Shown: positions 23,762 through 37,487, counted from the first letter of the stretch. The stretch is 62,233 bases of DNA from Ichthyophthirius multifiliis (GCF_000220395.1 NW_004086799.1:1-62233); one strand, 5' to 3'. Notes: generated by a model not told the origin, from the sequence alone. Made by a program: numbers and translations.

Positions 23762-25112
23762 TCATTTAAAATTTAATAATCCCTTTTTAATAAAGTAATT
23801 TTTAGCGAAATTTAACTTTACTTAATTAATATTATAGACAATATTAATATTTTCAACTAAATTATCTGAATTTCCATCTAAAAGGATGTATCCATTTTCA
23901 TCTGATGTCCTTTAAGCACTACTAAGTCCACTCAAACTATATGCAGTATGATATATATCAGGGTATTTCCCAGGTTTATCAAACAACCCTCCTTCTTCAT
24001 TTTGACATAGAAGAATATAAGCCTAGAGTTTTAAATGATCAAAAAGCCTTTTTTTATATATTTTTTATTTATAAAAAAAAATACAAATGATTTTAATAAG
24101 AAGTTGCTTAATTAGTAGCTTATGAAATTAGCCTGAAAATACTTCCTTACCAAAATGAGTAACAATTATCAACTAATTTATTAGTTCTTCCACAAAAACC
24201 TCCTTCAAAAGGCATTTATTTTTAACCAGCCCAATAAATTAATCTATTCAAATTGACTTTATGTTCCTATCCTAAAATTCTTAAAGCTGCAAAACCACAA
24301 TAAGTTAATCCACTATGAGCTTCTCCAAAAGGTTCTGGTGCAATTCCTCCCTCATAAGTTTAGCAAGAAGCTATAAAGTCGGCACATCCATCAATTAAAG
24401 AGGGAGATTTTATATTTAGAATATCCTATATCAATATTGCAATGTATACACCTCTCATATCTGCTTCTCCACCTTAAGAAACCAAAAAACTTCCTTAGAT
24501 TTCTTTGTTTTTACATAATGTCAAAAATTTATACATTCCTTCTCTGTCTATTATACTAAGACTTTCTTCAGTTCCTATTTCTATTAATGTTGATATGGCG
24601 GCATATGTTGATGCTATATGAGGATATTAATATGGTCCGCCACAAAATCCTCCTTTGGGGCTTTAGCAATGCTTTAGTATTTCAATTATTCCTTTGTGAT
24701 AATTTTTCAATTCAAATTAAGGATAATTTATTATATTTAAAGCCCTTATTGTCCAAAATAAAACCCATGGATGCCCACAATCATAATATTTAATTGATAG
24801 TCCTTTTTTTATTTTATTTATTTATTTATTTTAAATTTAATTTGAACCTAAATTTGTTAATGCTTTTTCTAAATATTTTTAATGAACTGCTTTGTTCAAA
24901 ATATTAAGCTAAATTTGATCTTGTTCTTCATCTGTAAAAAATTCTTCGTCACTTTCAATATTTGTTTCTCGATTTTATTCAGTTTGTTAATTTACTCCTT
25001 TGTTTTTTTACATTTTTGTAAATAATTTTAAGAATAACTCTTTAACTTAGCTTTCTACCTATTTTTAATCAATTTCTGTCCTATTCTGCATACTTTTTAA
25101 ATAATCTTCCAT
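23762..25112 (-). CDS. FNTB: Protein farnesyltransferase beta subunit
   Basis: Three minus-strand exons (24848-25112, 24085-24802, 23762-24047), introns 45 and 37 nt, 422 aa. This is the catalytic beta subunit that binds farnesyl diphosphate and Zn and prenylates CaaX proteins with the shared alpha subunit. The prenyltransferase repeats are clear: CQSPKGGFCGGPYQYPHIA, STYAAISTLIEIGTEE, SFLVSQGGEADMRGVYIA, CQTYEGGIAPEPFGEAHSG and MPFEGGFCGRTNKLVDNCYS. The Zn ligands are all present: Asp and Cys in VDNCYSFWQ and His in YHTAYSLSG. C-terminal DKPGKYPDIYHT is the FNTB form rather than PGGT1B. The upstream frame is open into the ATG2 gene on the same strand, so the ATG was chosen by family length. 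Confidence 0.95.
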
Positions 25113-25339
25113 TTTATATAATTTTTAATTTTAAATATTTTTTATAAAAAATAATTATTAGAAATTTAATAATAAATAAAATTTTTTAATAAATAATAAA
25201 ATAATATTATATTTATTAATTTCATTCTTATATCTAAAAATAAAAAATATAATTTATAATTATATTTAAAATATATAAATTATATTTAAAAATACGTAAT
25301 CCTTAGCTATATTAGTAATTTGATTAAATTATTAAATTT

Positions 25340-28300
25340 TTTTTTTATTCAATATAATCTCTGCTAGCATTTAACTAATATTAATGCTTTCGAAAGTAGT
25401 ACATTTTATAAACTTTTTAACACCTTAAAGAGTGCCATGTAAAATATTTCTTCCCTCATAAAAATACTCATAAGGTGTAGTGAAAATTGCAAAAAATCCT
25501 TATAAAACATGAATAATATTAGAAATAATAGGCAACTCTTTAATAATTTCAAGATTCTAATCCTTTAAATCTTAAGCCCATTTTTGTCCTATATATTAAA
25601 CTAAATCTTTAATCTCAATATTCTACAGCAATACTTGATTAAAAATGACTTAAAATTCTTTTATTTTTTGTAAATTTATTAATTATAAACTAGCATATTT
25701 GTTTTGTAATAATTTTTCAAAATTAATAATATCTTTAATACTTTCTATTCTTATTTTAAATTCATTTATTTGAAAATCTTGAACTATTTTTATAGGTTCA
25801 GTTTAAATTATTTCAAATTCATTTAAAAATAATTCTTCTTTTTTTTCTTCTTCATTATTTATTAAATTTTCATTTGATAAATCATCTTTATATTTTTATA
25901 AATTTATTATTTTTTCTTTCAAAATTTTTTAGAAATTTATAAATAATTCTTATTAATTTTCTTATTTATATTTTATTATATTAAGAGTCTCTTTTATAAA
26001 CCTTGATAAAAATTCTATATTTTCTGCTTAAATATAGAAAAAAAGATTTTCATTTATATACACTTAAAAATTTAATAGATAATAAATATTAAATTCTTTT
26101 ATTATTGAATTAAAATAATGCAACTTTAAAAAATCAGATTTTTATTATTATTATTCTATTTTTTAAACATAAAATATTACAACTTCTTAATTTTAAAACT
26201 TTTATTTCAAAGAAAGATCAAAAATAGAAAATTCAGAATAATATAGAATTTTTTGATTTTGAGTTTATATTTTTTTATCAAAATTGTTTTAAGAATAATT
26301 TACATTTTGGATACTTATTTCTAAATAAACATTTTACTTTTTTTATTTATCCTTTAATCTTTAAAAAGAAGTCATTTTCAATACTTAATTCTAATCTTTT
26401 TAATTAATTTAAAATTTGAAATAATCCTTTAAAATTAACATATGATTTATATTGATTTTTTATATTTAATTTATTTCTTAATCTTCCTATACTTAAATTT
26501 AAATTATATTTTCTTCGTTAGAATCACTAGTTTTTTAGGTTTTTTATTTAGTTTTTTAAATTATTTTCTTTTTTCCTTTAAAATCAAAATCTTTACCTTC
26601 AAAAAGCTTTATATTAAGAAATTCAATTTTAATTTTAAATTTGTTTCTAATTTAAAAATCATCTTTTTATAAAACTTAAATAATTTCAAATTCTGTATTA
26701 TTGTTATTATATTAAGATGAGTCTATTTATTAGTTAGTTTTTTTATTTTTTTCATTAAGGTCTTTTATTTTTAAATTAGAATGTTGTTTCTAATTGTCAT
26801 TATATTTTTTTAAATTATTTATTTATTCAATAAATTCTTAATTTTATTTTATAATGAATTCAACATTAAGATTAGTATTTTAAATAAACAAATATAAAAA
26901 TTTTACAGAATCTTCACAAAAAAAGCAAAAAACATTTTAGATTAGTATTTTTTTCTTTAATCTCTTTTGAGAAATTTCAATATTTTCAATATTAAAAATA
27001 TTAACAAATCCAGCATTTTAAATAAATTATTAATCTAAAGCAAAAAAAGGATGGAAAATAGAACTATTATCATTTTAATGTAAAAAAAATGCTTTGAATA
27101 AATCTATTTTCAAAACAAACTCATCATTTATAAAATTTAAATTCATTTTTTTTATTTTCAAAATTAATCTTTCAGGATTTAAATGAAAATTATTTTTTTT
27201 AGAAAAACAAACTTAAAAGTTTTCATTTTATAAATTCTATATTATGTTTTCAGTTATTGAAAATATATTTTTTTCTAAAAAATCAATTGATTATAATAAT
27301 TAAATATCAATTTTTATATTTTTAGATATAAAATTTTAAATCTACATTGTATTTATTATTATTTCTTCATTATAAAAATCTCCTTCTCTTATACTTTATT
27401 AGATTAATACAAAGTTTTTTATAAGTATATAGTATATCTATATAAGTTATTCTAATAAATATATATTTAAAGTCATGTTTTATATACAAAAATCATTTAA
27501 TACTATTTTTTGCTCACTTTTTCGCTCAAAAGTTTTGGTGTTTTCATATGAATTCTTATAAATATTTAAATCAAAATTTATTTATCCTTATTATTCTTTG
27601 TTTTTATATAAAATTATTCCTAAATTATTATGAAATTCATTTAATTAATTATTATTGTCTTAATGATGTTAGTAAATTATAGAACTTTTTGTTTAAAAAC
27701 AAAAATCTTCCTCTTTATCTTTGACTCCTATAAGAAAGTAGTTTTATTCTAAGATTTGGAATAAAACTTCATCAATTTTAGCTTAAATATAGGTGAAGAA
27801 TTCTATATTTTTAATAAATTTTTATTGTTTTATTGCATTTTATTGCATTTTTAAATGAATTTCAAAAAGCTTTAAACCCAAAAAAGCATAGTTTTACTCA
27901 TTTTCTTTTTAAAGAAATGTTTAAATAGTATCAATCTTTAATTCTATTTCTATCTTTAATAAACTTTATATATTATCAGTTTCTTTAAGAAACAAAACAA
28001 ATCTTAAACTATTAAAAAAAGAAAATAATTGGTTTAAAATAGTTTCATTTATAAAAATCTTTAAAAAAGAAAATATCATTTTTATTTTATAATCGTTTTT
28101 ATTTAAAAAAAATTTTATTTATTCATTTTTTTTATTCCAAATTAAAATTTCTTTACTTATTTTACTGTCTATTTTAGTCAAAAATAATATTCCTTTGTCA
28201 AAAAAAGCATTTATTTTATCAGAAACATTTACTTTTAAATTTCCATAATATAAAGTTAAGAAATTATTATTATATTAAATTATTTTAGAAGCATCTTTTT

Positions 28301-30168
28301 TACATGAAGAGCAAATACATTAAAATTAATATTTATTATTCTATTAAAATATGTTTTTTGTCATATTATGAGTAAATATATTGATTTAAAAATAAGCAAT
28401 TTTAATTATTAATTTAATTTGTTTTTATTATTCCTTTTTTGTATAAAAAAAAGTTTTCTAATCTAAGAAAAATGTTTATTTTTCTTTAAATAATTTTAAT
28501 TTATTTTAAATTTAAAGTAGAAATTAACAATCAAAGAAAATAAGTAAATTAGAAAAATTAAACTCTAATTTTTTTAGAGAGAAATTTTTATTTTTTTCAA
28601 ATTGAGCTTCGATTTTATTTTTTGCAAAATAAATATTACTTTTAATTTTATTTGGAATGAAAATTTTTTTTTCTGGTATTTTTTTGCTTCATAATTATTT
28701 TTCTTTTTTGATAAACATTTAATTATCATTATTTTACACAAATTATATTCATCTTTTTTAATTTAATCAACATTTAAGCAACTAAAGTTCACATTTAGGT
28801 TTTCTTCTTATTTTTAAATATTTATAGATTTTATTTTTATTCTTAAATAATCATCTTATTCCTAAAATTATTTTTATCCTGAAGTTTATTTTCTTTTAAA
28901 AATAGAACTATTGACAATTTCGGACATTAAATATTTACTTTTAATTCGTTTTCTAATTACAGAGAATTTTTTTGTAGATTAATACTTTATTAAATATTTT
29001 AATTAGACTAAAAAACTAAATCAAATTTATTTTTAGTTATTTAAGACTATTCAAAAAGAAATTAATTATTAATTTAAGTTTGAATTTCTAAAATATTCTC
29101 ATAATTTTCTTCAAAAAAATCGTTTTATTATAATTAATTGAAATCTGTTGATTATTTAAATACATTTTGTTTAGAACTTTGATTAATTTAAGTATTTTTC
29201 TCAATAAATTTTTCAAAATTTTATAGTATTTTTTCTTTATTTTCTTTATTTTATAATTAATACTATTATATTTAATATTTTATGTCTTTTAATATATCAA
29301 TTATTTCTATAATTTACATTAAAAGATTTAATTAAATTATATCTAAATATATATTTATTTATTCAAAGTTAAATATAATTTAATTATTTTCATTTTTTTA
29401 ATATTACATTTTTATTTCTTTAAGATCGAATGTATTATTAATTAAATTGGATTTTTGTTTTTTAAAGTTAATTTATATATTTGAAAATATTAATGTGAAA
29501 ACAATTTTTTTTAATAATCCTAAGTTATTAATGATTAATCAAATTATTAATTTGATTATATAGTTTAAATTTTTTCAATTGTTAGTTCAAAAAAAGGATT
29601 TATATTATTTTATAATTATTTTTCTTTAGGAAAATAAAATAGTCTTATATTGATATCTTTTATGTTAAGTTCAGTGTTGAATATTACTTATAAAAGCAAG
29701 TTAATACTTTTTGTTTTTTCTTACTATTTCTTTTCGTTTTATTCGTTTTATTAATCTTATATTTTTTAATCAAAGTCTAAATTTTATTCAAAATAATAAT
29801 TAAAAAAATTAAATGTAAAATCTAAAGACAATCCTTCCATTTGTACAACTATCGGTTAATTTAAAATTGTTTAAATTTATATTGGTATTTTTATTTTTAA
29901 ATATTTTATTTATCCATTCTATATTTAAATTTCTTTGTTTTTAAATATTTTTTTATTGATTTCATTTATTTTTAATTTTAACTTTTTTTTTTTTTTTAAG
30001 AATTTTTTTTTTTTTTACATTTATTCCTTCTAATTCTTCGAAATTTTCTGTGGCTTACAAATCTTCAATATTAATATATTAACCTATATTCTTTTCTAAA
30101 GTATATTTTAATATTAATTATAGTCCTTTATAGCATGCTTTGTTGAATAAATTTTTTATTTATTACAT
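25340..30168 (-). CDS. ATG2: Autophagy-related lipid transfer protein ATG2
   Basis: Minus strand, ATG 30168-30166, about 1600 residues. One 37-nt intron (29982-30018) is needed because reading through gives TGA at once. The chorein N-terminal region is clear: NKACYKGLQLILKYTLEKNI, then IQNGQIKYLKIKIPI and QPIVVQMEGLSLDF. The long middle is beta-rich and Lys/Asn/Phe-biased. The C-terminus has the ATG2 signature YFYEGRNILHGTLQGVKKFI followed by CTTFESINISQMLAE, like the KGxxxG...TTxEaLnLsakLA block of ATG2. ATG2 bridges ER and phagophore and moves lipid into the growing autophagosome; VPS13 is less likely given length and C-terminus. Three one-base breaks lie near 29450-29465, 28888-28905 and 28679-28685 (A/T runs). 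The stop is unresolved, and the approximate end given is where similarity stops. Confidence 0.85.
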
Positions 30169-31090
30169 CTTTTATACCTTTAATATAAGAATTATATTTT
30201 ATTCCTTTTTTAAAAATAGTTATAATAATATTAAACTAAACAATAAATTAATTTTTATTATATTAAAAAAATATTATATATAAAAATTGTATTATATTAA
30301 ATTCTTTATTTACTATATATTAAAGATTTTTATAAATCTTGTTTAAAAATATTAATATTATTTTTTTAAAATAAAATAAAATAAAATATCAAATTTAAAA
30401 TGAATTTCAAAAATGTGTAGTTTTCCTAAACAAATCTTGCTATTTACAACATTTTTTTAACTATAAAAAAATATCATAAATAAAAAAAATTAATATAATA
30501 AAATCAATTAGAATTTATAATTTTAGATAAAAATAAATTTATTTTAAAAAATAAAAAAATAAAAGCAAAAAATATATTAAAACTAAAAATTAATTATTAT
30601 GTAAAATTAATTTTCATTAATATTAAAGTTATATGGTCCCTAAATAGCTGAATTTATTTCTGCAAACGAGCACTTTTAAATTGATAAATTTGAATAGATA
30701 TATATATATTCAATATGCTTTAATTTCTAATTTATATTTTACATCTTTTTTTCAAAAGTGTTTTAATAAAAAAGTGTTAACTAGAATTTTTTTTGTGAAA
30801 AATAATAGAATTATCAAAATATCGTTTTATTATTAAAATTAAAAATTTAGTAGTGATTTACCTTTATTTGATGGATTTTTATGAAAAAATAAAATTAATT
30901 TTTATATTTTTAAGTTTTATATAATATAGATAAAAAAAGTAAAATTTAAAACTAAAGAAAAAAATTAAAATCAAAGTTAGAATTAGAAAAAATAATAATT
31001 GAAATTTAATTAAATTTATTTATAAAATAAAATAAATAAAAAATATATAAAATATTTAATTTATTTTAAAAAACAATATAATTTTTTAAA
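30169..31090. other. AT-rich spacer with one coding-like island
   Basis: About 920 bp between divergent ATG2 and the ankyrin-exonuclease gene. On the minus strand around 30615-30690 a less AT-rich patch reads KSARLQKQIQLFRDHITLIL, and near 30405-30450 another reads NSKICLGKLHIFE. No ATG or full frame joins them. They may be exons of a small unrecognised gene. Otherwise only A/T runs. Confidence 0.3.
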
Positions 31091-34000
31091 ATGGATACCT
31101 TTATTTTTAATATTGATAAATTAATTGATTAGAATAAAATATGATGATAAATTAAAAAGTGTTAAAATAAAGATAGCTTATATTAATGATGTCTTAAAGT
31201 ATATAATCAATAGAATAATCTATTAATAACATTAAAATAATAAATTTACTTAATATTTAAGATATTCTATATGTTTGTGAATAAATAAATGCAAAAAAAA
31301 AACATTTTTATCAAAATTTAGTATAATTAAATGAATATTTTAATAAAAACTATTTTTAAATTTTATTTAATCAACAAAAAGTTAATTTGATTTAAAAATA
31401 AATTGAAACAAATCATCATAATTACAATATATTACACTTAATTTTATATATTACATTTTAAAAATGCAATATTATGAACAAATTATTTAAAGAAATGAAT
31501 AAAGGATAAAATTTAATTCTTTTTTAGAATATTCACATATTTTATCAAAATATAAGGTATATAAATAAAAATATGAAAACATTATACAAAAAAAACTGTA
31601 ATGTAAAAAGTAATATATTTCCTTTGATTTCAAATGAAAAAAACCAAAAAATATTGAAGGATAAACAATTAAAAGAGCATTAATCATAAATAAAGGTATT
31701 TGAACTAATAAGATAATAAAAAGTTGAAGAGATTTATAAATTTCTTAAATAAAATCCATATTAAATAGAAATGGTAAAAGAAATATTGAAAAATAATAAT
31801 AAAAAAAAAAGCCAGATTAAAAAAATTTATGTAAAGCTTCGCATATAGCTTGCGAAGTAGGGAATATTGAAATTTGTGAAATTTCGGAAGAATATAAATG
31901 TGATTGGGAAAGCGAGAATATTGAAAAAATGACGCCTTTATTTTATGCAATTAGAGGAGAGAATTTAAATATAATTTAATTTCTTATCGAAAAAAAAAAA
32001 GTTAATATTGAACATAAAGAATACTTGTTAAGGACACCTTTTTATTGGGCTTGTTGTTTAGGCAAGTATTTTTTTTAATTTAATTTAATTTTATTCTATT
32101 ACTTTAAGTATAAGAATTATTAAATATTTAAAAGAACATAATGCTGATATAAATACTAAAACTAAACTTTTGAGAACTCCTTTAAATAAAGTTTGTTTTC
32201 TCGGTAGAGCTGATGTCGTAAGATTTTTATTAGATTAGCCTTAAATAGATTATAAATGGGGAGATATAAAAGGTAGAAATCCATTACATAATGCAATTTT
32301 CGGACCTAAAGGTGGCAGAGATGGTAAAAAAGTAGTTCCAAAAGGCCTTGATTTATAGTTAGGTACTTTTGGAAGAGATTGTCCTGAAGCTGCTTAACTT
32401 TTACTTGAAAAAGGACTTGATGTAAACTTGTAAGATATTGATGGATCAACTGCTTTACATATTGCTTGTTCTTCTGAAGCTTTAGATAGTATTCCTTTAT
32501 TAATGGCTTATAATGCTGATGTAAATTGCTAGAATAACGTTTAATTTATTTTGTTTAATTTTTATTTTAATTAATTTTATTAAAAAAATGGAGATACTCC
32601 TCTTCATTTTGCAAGTAGGTTTGGACATATTTTAACTGTTTAAATGCTTATTCAAAAATATTAAGCTGCCTTACTTGAAATAGAAAAGGGTATTTTTGAT
32701 TATATTATTAAACTTTTTTAATAGGTTTCAATTAATAAATTTAAAAAAAATTACAAAAAGATTTAGTCCTCTAGACGAAGCTTTAATAGGGTAAAATATA
32801 GAAATATATACTTATTTGGTAGAAAATGAAACAAATAAATTATTAATTTAGACAATAGATTAGAAATATAGACATTTTATTAATATATTAAAATAAAATG
32901 GAAACTAATTATAAGAAATTTATATAAATCTTTTTGTTTTCAATATACTTTAAAAGAATGAATTTTCAATTTTTTAATGTTAGTAAATTTATGATTTTAT
33001 TCCTTAGGTTTTTTCTCTAAATGCATTTTAAATTTTAATTGAATTCTTTTCTTTTGAAGATTATTAATTAGAGATTTTTATTAAATAATTATTTAAGTTT
33101 AAAAAAATTAATTTCTTTAACATTTTTTATTTAAAATTTATTTGCTAATTAAAAAATTTGGAATTTCAAGTAATTTTTTATATACACATATATATATTTT
33201 TTTTATTTTTTTAGAATTATTAAGAATTAATTGAATCGATTTTAGAATTAAATGATAAAGATATAATAAATATTATAAGTTGCTTAAATATTAATATTTT
33301 CTAGTATAAAAATCATTTAAAGAAAAACAAAATAAAATATATAAAAATATTAAATAAAAAATATATATATAAGTAAAATTAAGAAAAGAATGCATTACAA
33401 AATAAATATTTAGAAAAAACTTAAGAAAATGAAAATTTAATATCTGAATTGCTAATTTAAAAGAATGGTGATAATTTAAATTGTTTTGAGCTTTCTATAA
33501 TTTTAAAATATTTTGATATTTTAAGTATATTAGAACAATTTAATCTTAAAAATCTAAATATGTAAAAAATTGTAGAATTTCATATCCCAGAATACGAAAT
33601 ATTTGATTTATAGAAAAAAGAAGAAATAGAAAAAATAAATAAAAATTATTAATAAATTATGCTGTTTTAAGAAAACGACTGGAAAATAAACTTAAATAAA
33701 TCTAAAATAGAAGAATTCCAGAAAGAGAAGAATAAAAATTAATAATATAAATTAATAAATTAAAAAGAAATAGAGTTTTATAATAAAATTAACAATACAA
33801 ATCAAGAAATAAGAGAAAATATAATAAATGATAAACTCAGAAAAAATAAATGCCAATTTATAGATTAAAAAGAATAATTGGAAAATTAAGTAGTAAAAAA
33901 TCTAGAAAAACATTAAATAATAGGTGTAGATTTGGAATATTGGTTTGACTTAAAAGATTAAAAAACAGTTTTTGTATGTACTTTATAATTATCTACTTTA

Positions 34001-34466
34001 GATGCAAATTTTGTTATCGATATTATTAAATTAAAAAAATAGTGTTCTATATAATTAAAATAATTTTTCGAAAGTTTCGCCTTTATTAAAGTTTTTCATG
34101 GATGTGAATCTGATATTAAACTTTTAAAAAAAGATTTCGATTTTAACCCTGTAAATATTTTCGATACTGCAAAAGCTCATACATGTTTAAGTTAAATTTT
34201 CAATTCTATTTCTTTATATAATTTAGCTAAATATATCTGAATTTTGAGTTTAATAAAGAGTATCAGACTTCAGACCTCTACCTAAATCGATGCTTGATTA
34301 TGCTAAAAATGATTCATTTTTTACTTTTATCTTATTTTTTGTTATTATTTTTTAAATGAATTTATTATAAACTTAAGATTTAGCGTATGTTTGTAATAAA
34401 ATGTGCTTGAAATAAATTGAAAAATCTAATCTTAACTTTCAAAAAGTTATAGTTTTTAAAGATTGA
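31091..34466 (+). CDS. Ankyrin-repeat protein fused to an Rrp6/EXOSC10-like 3'-5' exonuclease
   Basis: Plus strand, roughly 1000 residues, TGA 34464-34466. The start is uncertain (ATG 31091 or 31141). A 43-nt intron at 32066-32108 is clear and others are near 32690-32725 and 33172-33212. The N-terminal half holds ankyrin repeats: HHNYNILHLILYI, SHIACEVGNIEICEI, RTPLNKVCFLGRADVVRFLL, GSTALHIACSS, GDTPLHFASRFGH and SPLDEALIGQNIEIYTYL. After a coiled linker comes a DEDD exonuclease: GVDLEYW (Exo I, D-x-E), VFHGCESDIKLLKKDF (Exo II), NIFDTAKAH, then FRPLPKSMLDYAKNDSFF (Exo III, Y-x3-D). This is the Rrp6/EXOSC10 subclass, but the HRDC domain is missing. One-base breaks occur at 31819-31825, 32743-32750, about 34228-34238 and 34261-34275. 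Blocks on both sides of each are strongly conserved. Confidence 0.8.
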
Positions 34467-34711
34467 TTTTGCTTTGATTATTCTATTTTTTATTTTTTTT
34501 ATATTCTTAGTTATAATTTTTTATTTTTAAAAAATATTTAATATTTAATTTTTATTTTATTTTTATATTCGTAATTGCTTTATCATATGTAACAATATTA
34601 TATATTTAAGAAAATTATATTCAATATATTTTTAATAAAAGAAAGTTATTTTTTTGAAAAGAAAATTATATATTTTTAACTAATTTATTAATGTAAAATA
34701 ATAAAATATAA

Positions 34712-36430
34712 ATGGAAAATATAGAAAACGAAATAAAATCATAAAATAATAGCATTTGTTAAAATTCTAAAATATAACCTATTTAGGAATCTTAACAATA
34801 AAAACTTTATAAATAATTAACTACAAATTCAACTATATTTTCAGAACAAATAAAAATGATTTAAAATAATATGGGCAAATAAATATTATATATTTTTATA
34901 TTCATAAAATTAATAAAAAAAAAAGATTAAATAGACTATTAATCGAAAAACGAAATTGATTAAATTTAGATGGAAGAGTTTTATTTAAATAAATTAAAAG
35001 AATAAAGAGAAAAAGTAAAATATAAATGAATAAATAAATAATAAATAAATAATGAATAACTAAATATTTATATATATATATATTTATAATTTAATTTTAT
35101 TTATAAAAGATGGAATATTTAAGATAAGAATTTAATAGGAAAGATTAGTTATTATATGATTATTAAAATGAGATTTTATGCATGAAAGGTATTTTAGTTT
35201 TATAATAATTTAATTTTTATTTTTTTAAAGACATGTTGTAAGAATATGAAATCATAAAATAATAATTTTAAAATATGGAAAATATTATTAATTAATAAGA
35301 AGATAAAATATACAGATAAGATTAAGAAATTTAATTATAAAAAGATGAGATAAAAAATTTAAATAGAGTAAATTTATAAAAAGATAAATACATTTAAGAA
35401 TTAAAAGATGAAAATAGTTTAATTTAGCCATTGCAAAATGAAATAGAAGAAACAATGCAAAAATTTAAAATTTTAATGACTGAAAAGGAACTAACTCATA
35501 ACGAATAAATTAAAAATATAAAAGTTGAGTATGAATTACTATAATAATAAAATGAATAGTTTAAATAGGAATATGAAATTTAAAGGAAAAAAGTATTATA
35601 AATTAATGAATTACAGCATTTATTAAATGAGTAAAAAAGACTTAATTCTGAGTTAAATGATACTATATAAACCGAATAAGAAAATGTAAAAATAAAATTA
35701 ATTATTTTTTCTTTACTTATAAAAATAGAATTTCAAATTACAAAAAAATATATCCGAATTAAAAACTTAAACATAAGAAATTAAAAGAAGTTGTGAGTTA
35801 AAACTTAAATTTTAGAATGAAAAATTATTCGAATTATAAGAAGAAAACAAGGATTTAAAAGAAAATGTTGAAAATACTTTATAAAAAAATGAAATATGCA
35901 AATAAAATAAAAGAGATTTAGAAAAAAAAATCACTATTTTAACAGAATAAAATAATTAAATTGAAGAGGAATTCGAAAACTTAAAATAAAAAATCATTGA
36001 ATATGAACTAAAAATTAATAAATTTAATGAAATTAATTAAAATTTACAAAAAGAATAAAATGAATACATTTAAAATTTTAAAATAAAACAAAATGAAAAT
36101 AAAAAATTAGAATAAGTTATTAATGAATTAAAATTTTAAATTTTACAATTATAAAAAGAAAAAGACTTTTTTGCTTTATAATTAAATTAACAATTTGAAG
36201 TTGAAGAAAAAAAAAAAGGGCTTAAGCTTTAACTTGAATAGGTAAAATATATATTCTTAATAATATTAATGAAAAATTAAAATAATTTATTTTTAATTTT
36301 TAAGATTAAATAAGATCTTGCAAATGCAAGAAACGATGAATTTTAAAGATTAGAATAATGTTTTTAGAATTTTAACCTTAAAAATAATGATTATTAGTAT
36401 AAAATTAAATACAGTAAAAACTAATTTTGA
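34712..36430 (+). CDS. Long coiled-coil protein
   Basis: Six exons (34712-34874, 34926-35014, 35110-35188, 35231-35685, 35729-36241, 36305-36430), 474 aa, TGA 36428-36430, no frame break. Almost the whole protein after residue 60 is heptad-like and rich in Glu, Lys, Gln and Asn (for example ELKDENSLIQPLQNEIEETM), so a rod-like coiled coil is predicted. No globular domain and no signal for localisation. The first intron (34875-34925) starts with GC (G-GCAAAT) and ends AAAG; no GT donor keeps the frame. Candidate roles (basal body, cytoskeleton, SMC-like) cannot be told apart. Confidence 0.7.
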
Positions 36431-36739
36431 AAAGCTTATATATTTATGATTTATATGAAATTGTATAATTTAAACTAGTATTTAAAAAATTATATATTAT
36501 TTATTATTCAAAACAAACATAAAAGATAAATAATAACTTTTTTTTAAAAAAATACTTTTTCATTAAAAATATATCATTATATTTTAAAAATATTTATATT
36601 ATTTTTAAATATAAATATAATATATAATAATATTGCTATCTAAAATAATAACCATTTATAGAATTCATTTTATTATTTTGTTAATTTGTTATTTAAAATT
36701 TATTTATTTTAAGTTAAGCTTATAATTAATTTATTTTAT
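36431..36739. other. AT-rich spacer between convergent genes
   Basis: About 310 bp between the 3' ends of two coiled-coil genes. No gene or clear signal is seen. Confidence 0.45.
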
Positions 36740-37487
36740 TCATACATTTAGGATTATTATTAATTCATTATTTAATTTTTTTCTATTAATTACTCTTTAC
36801 ATAATTATATTTTTTGTTCTTCTTTTTAAATTAGCAATTTCTCCTACTCTTGTTTTTAATTTTTATATAAATATAAAAACTATTATAATTCGTATTATTT
36901 TATTTATATAACAGTTTTTTTTTATTAAGAAAACTTTAATAATTTTCTTATTTTTCTTTAACCATTTTCTCGATTTCTTCTTTCAACTTATTTTTTCTTT
37001 CTTATAAGTAATACAAATTTTGAACTCTATTTTAAATATGATCTCTATATTTTTTATTTAATTCATTAATTTCTATTTTATTTTTTTATATTTCTTAACT
37101 TGTTTCATTGACTATTTATTAATAATCAGTTATTTATTATTTTTAATAATCTAAAATTTCATTTTAATTATTTAATGGATGATTTTTTATTTAAATATTT
37201 TATTTTTCTATAATATAATTAAGATTGTATTAATTTTGCCTGCTTTATTATTATTATATTTTATATAAAAAAGATTCTAAATTGTATCCCTTCACTAAAA
37301 TATTTTAAACATATTCATTATTTTCTTAATTTTATATATTTTATAATTATATTAATATTTATTATTCTTAGTCTTTTAGTAAATTCTCATTAAGTGAGTA
37401 TTTTGAAAGACAAATCCTTTACTTTTTTAAAAATTCTAAATATTGAGAAACCTAATTATTTATTTTTAAATAAAATAATTCATTCAT
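36740..37487 (-). CDS. Small coiled-coil protein
   Basis: Two minus-strand exons, 36935-37487 and 36740-36879, separated by a 55-nt GT-AG intron (36880-36934), 230 aa. The N-terminus is NELFYLKINNQVSQYLEFLK. The middle is Gln/Asn/Glu-rich with heptads (IEINELNKKYRDHIQ, LYYLQERKNKLKEEIEKMV). The C-terminus is basic (KTRVGEIANLKRRTKN, MQRVINRKKL). Without the intron the frame stops early; with it the basic tail is restored. No family recognised. Opposes the other coiled-coil gene tail-to-tail. Confidence 0.6.
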
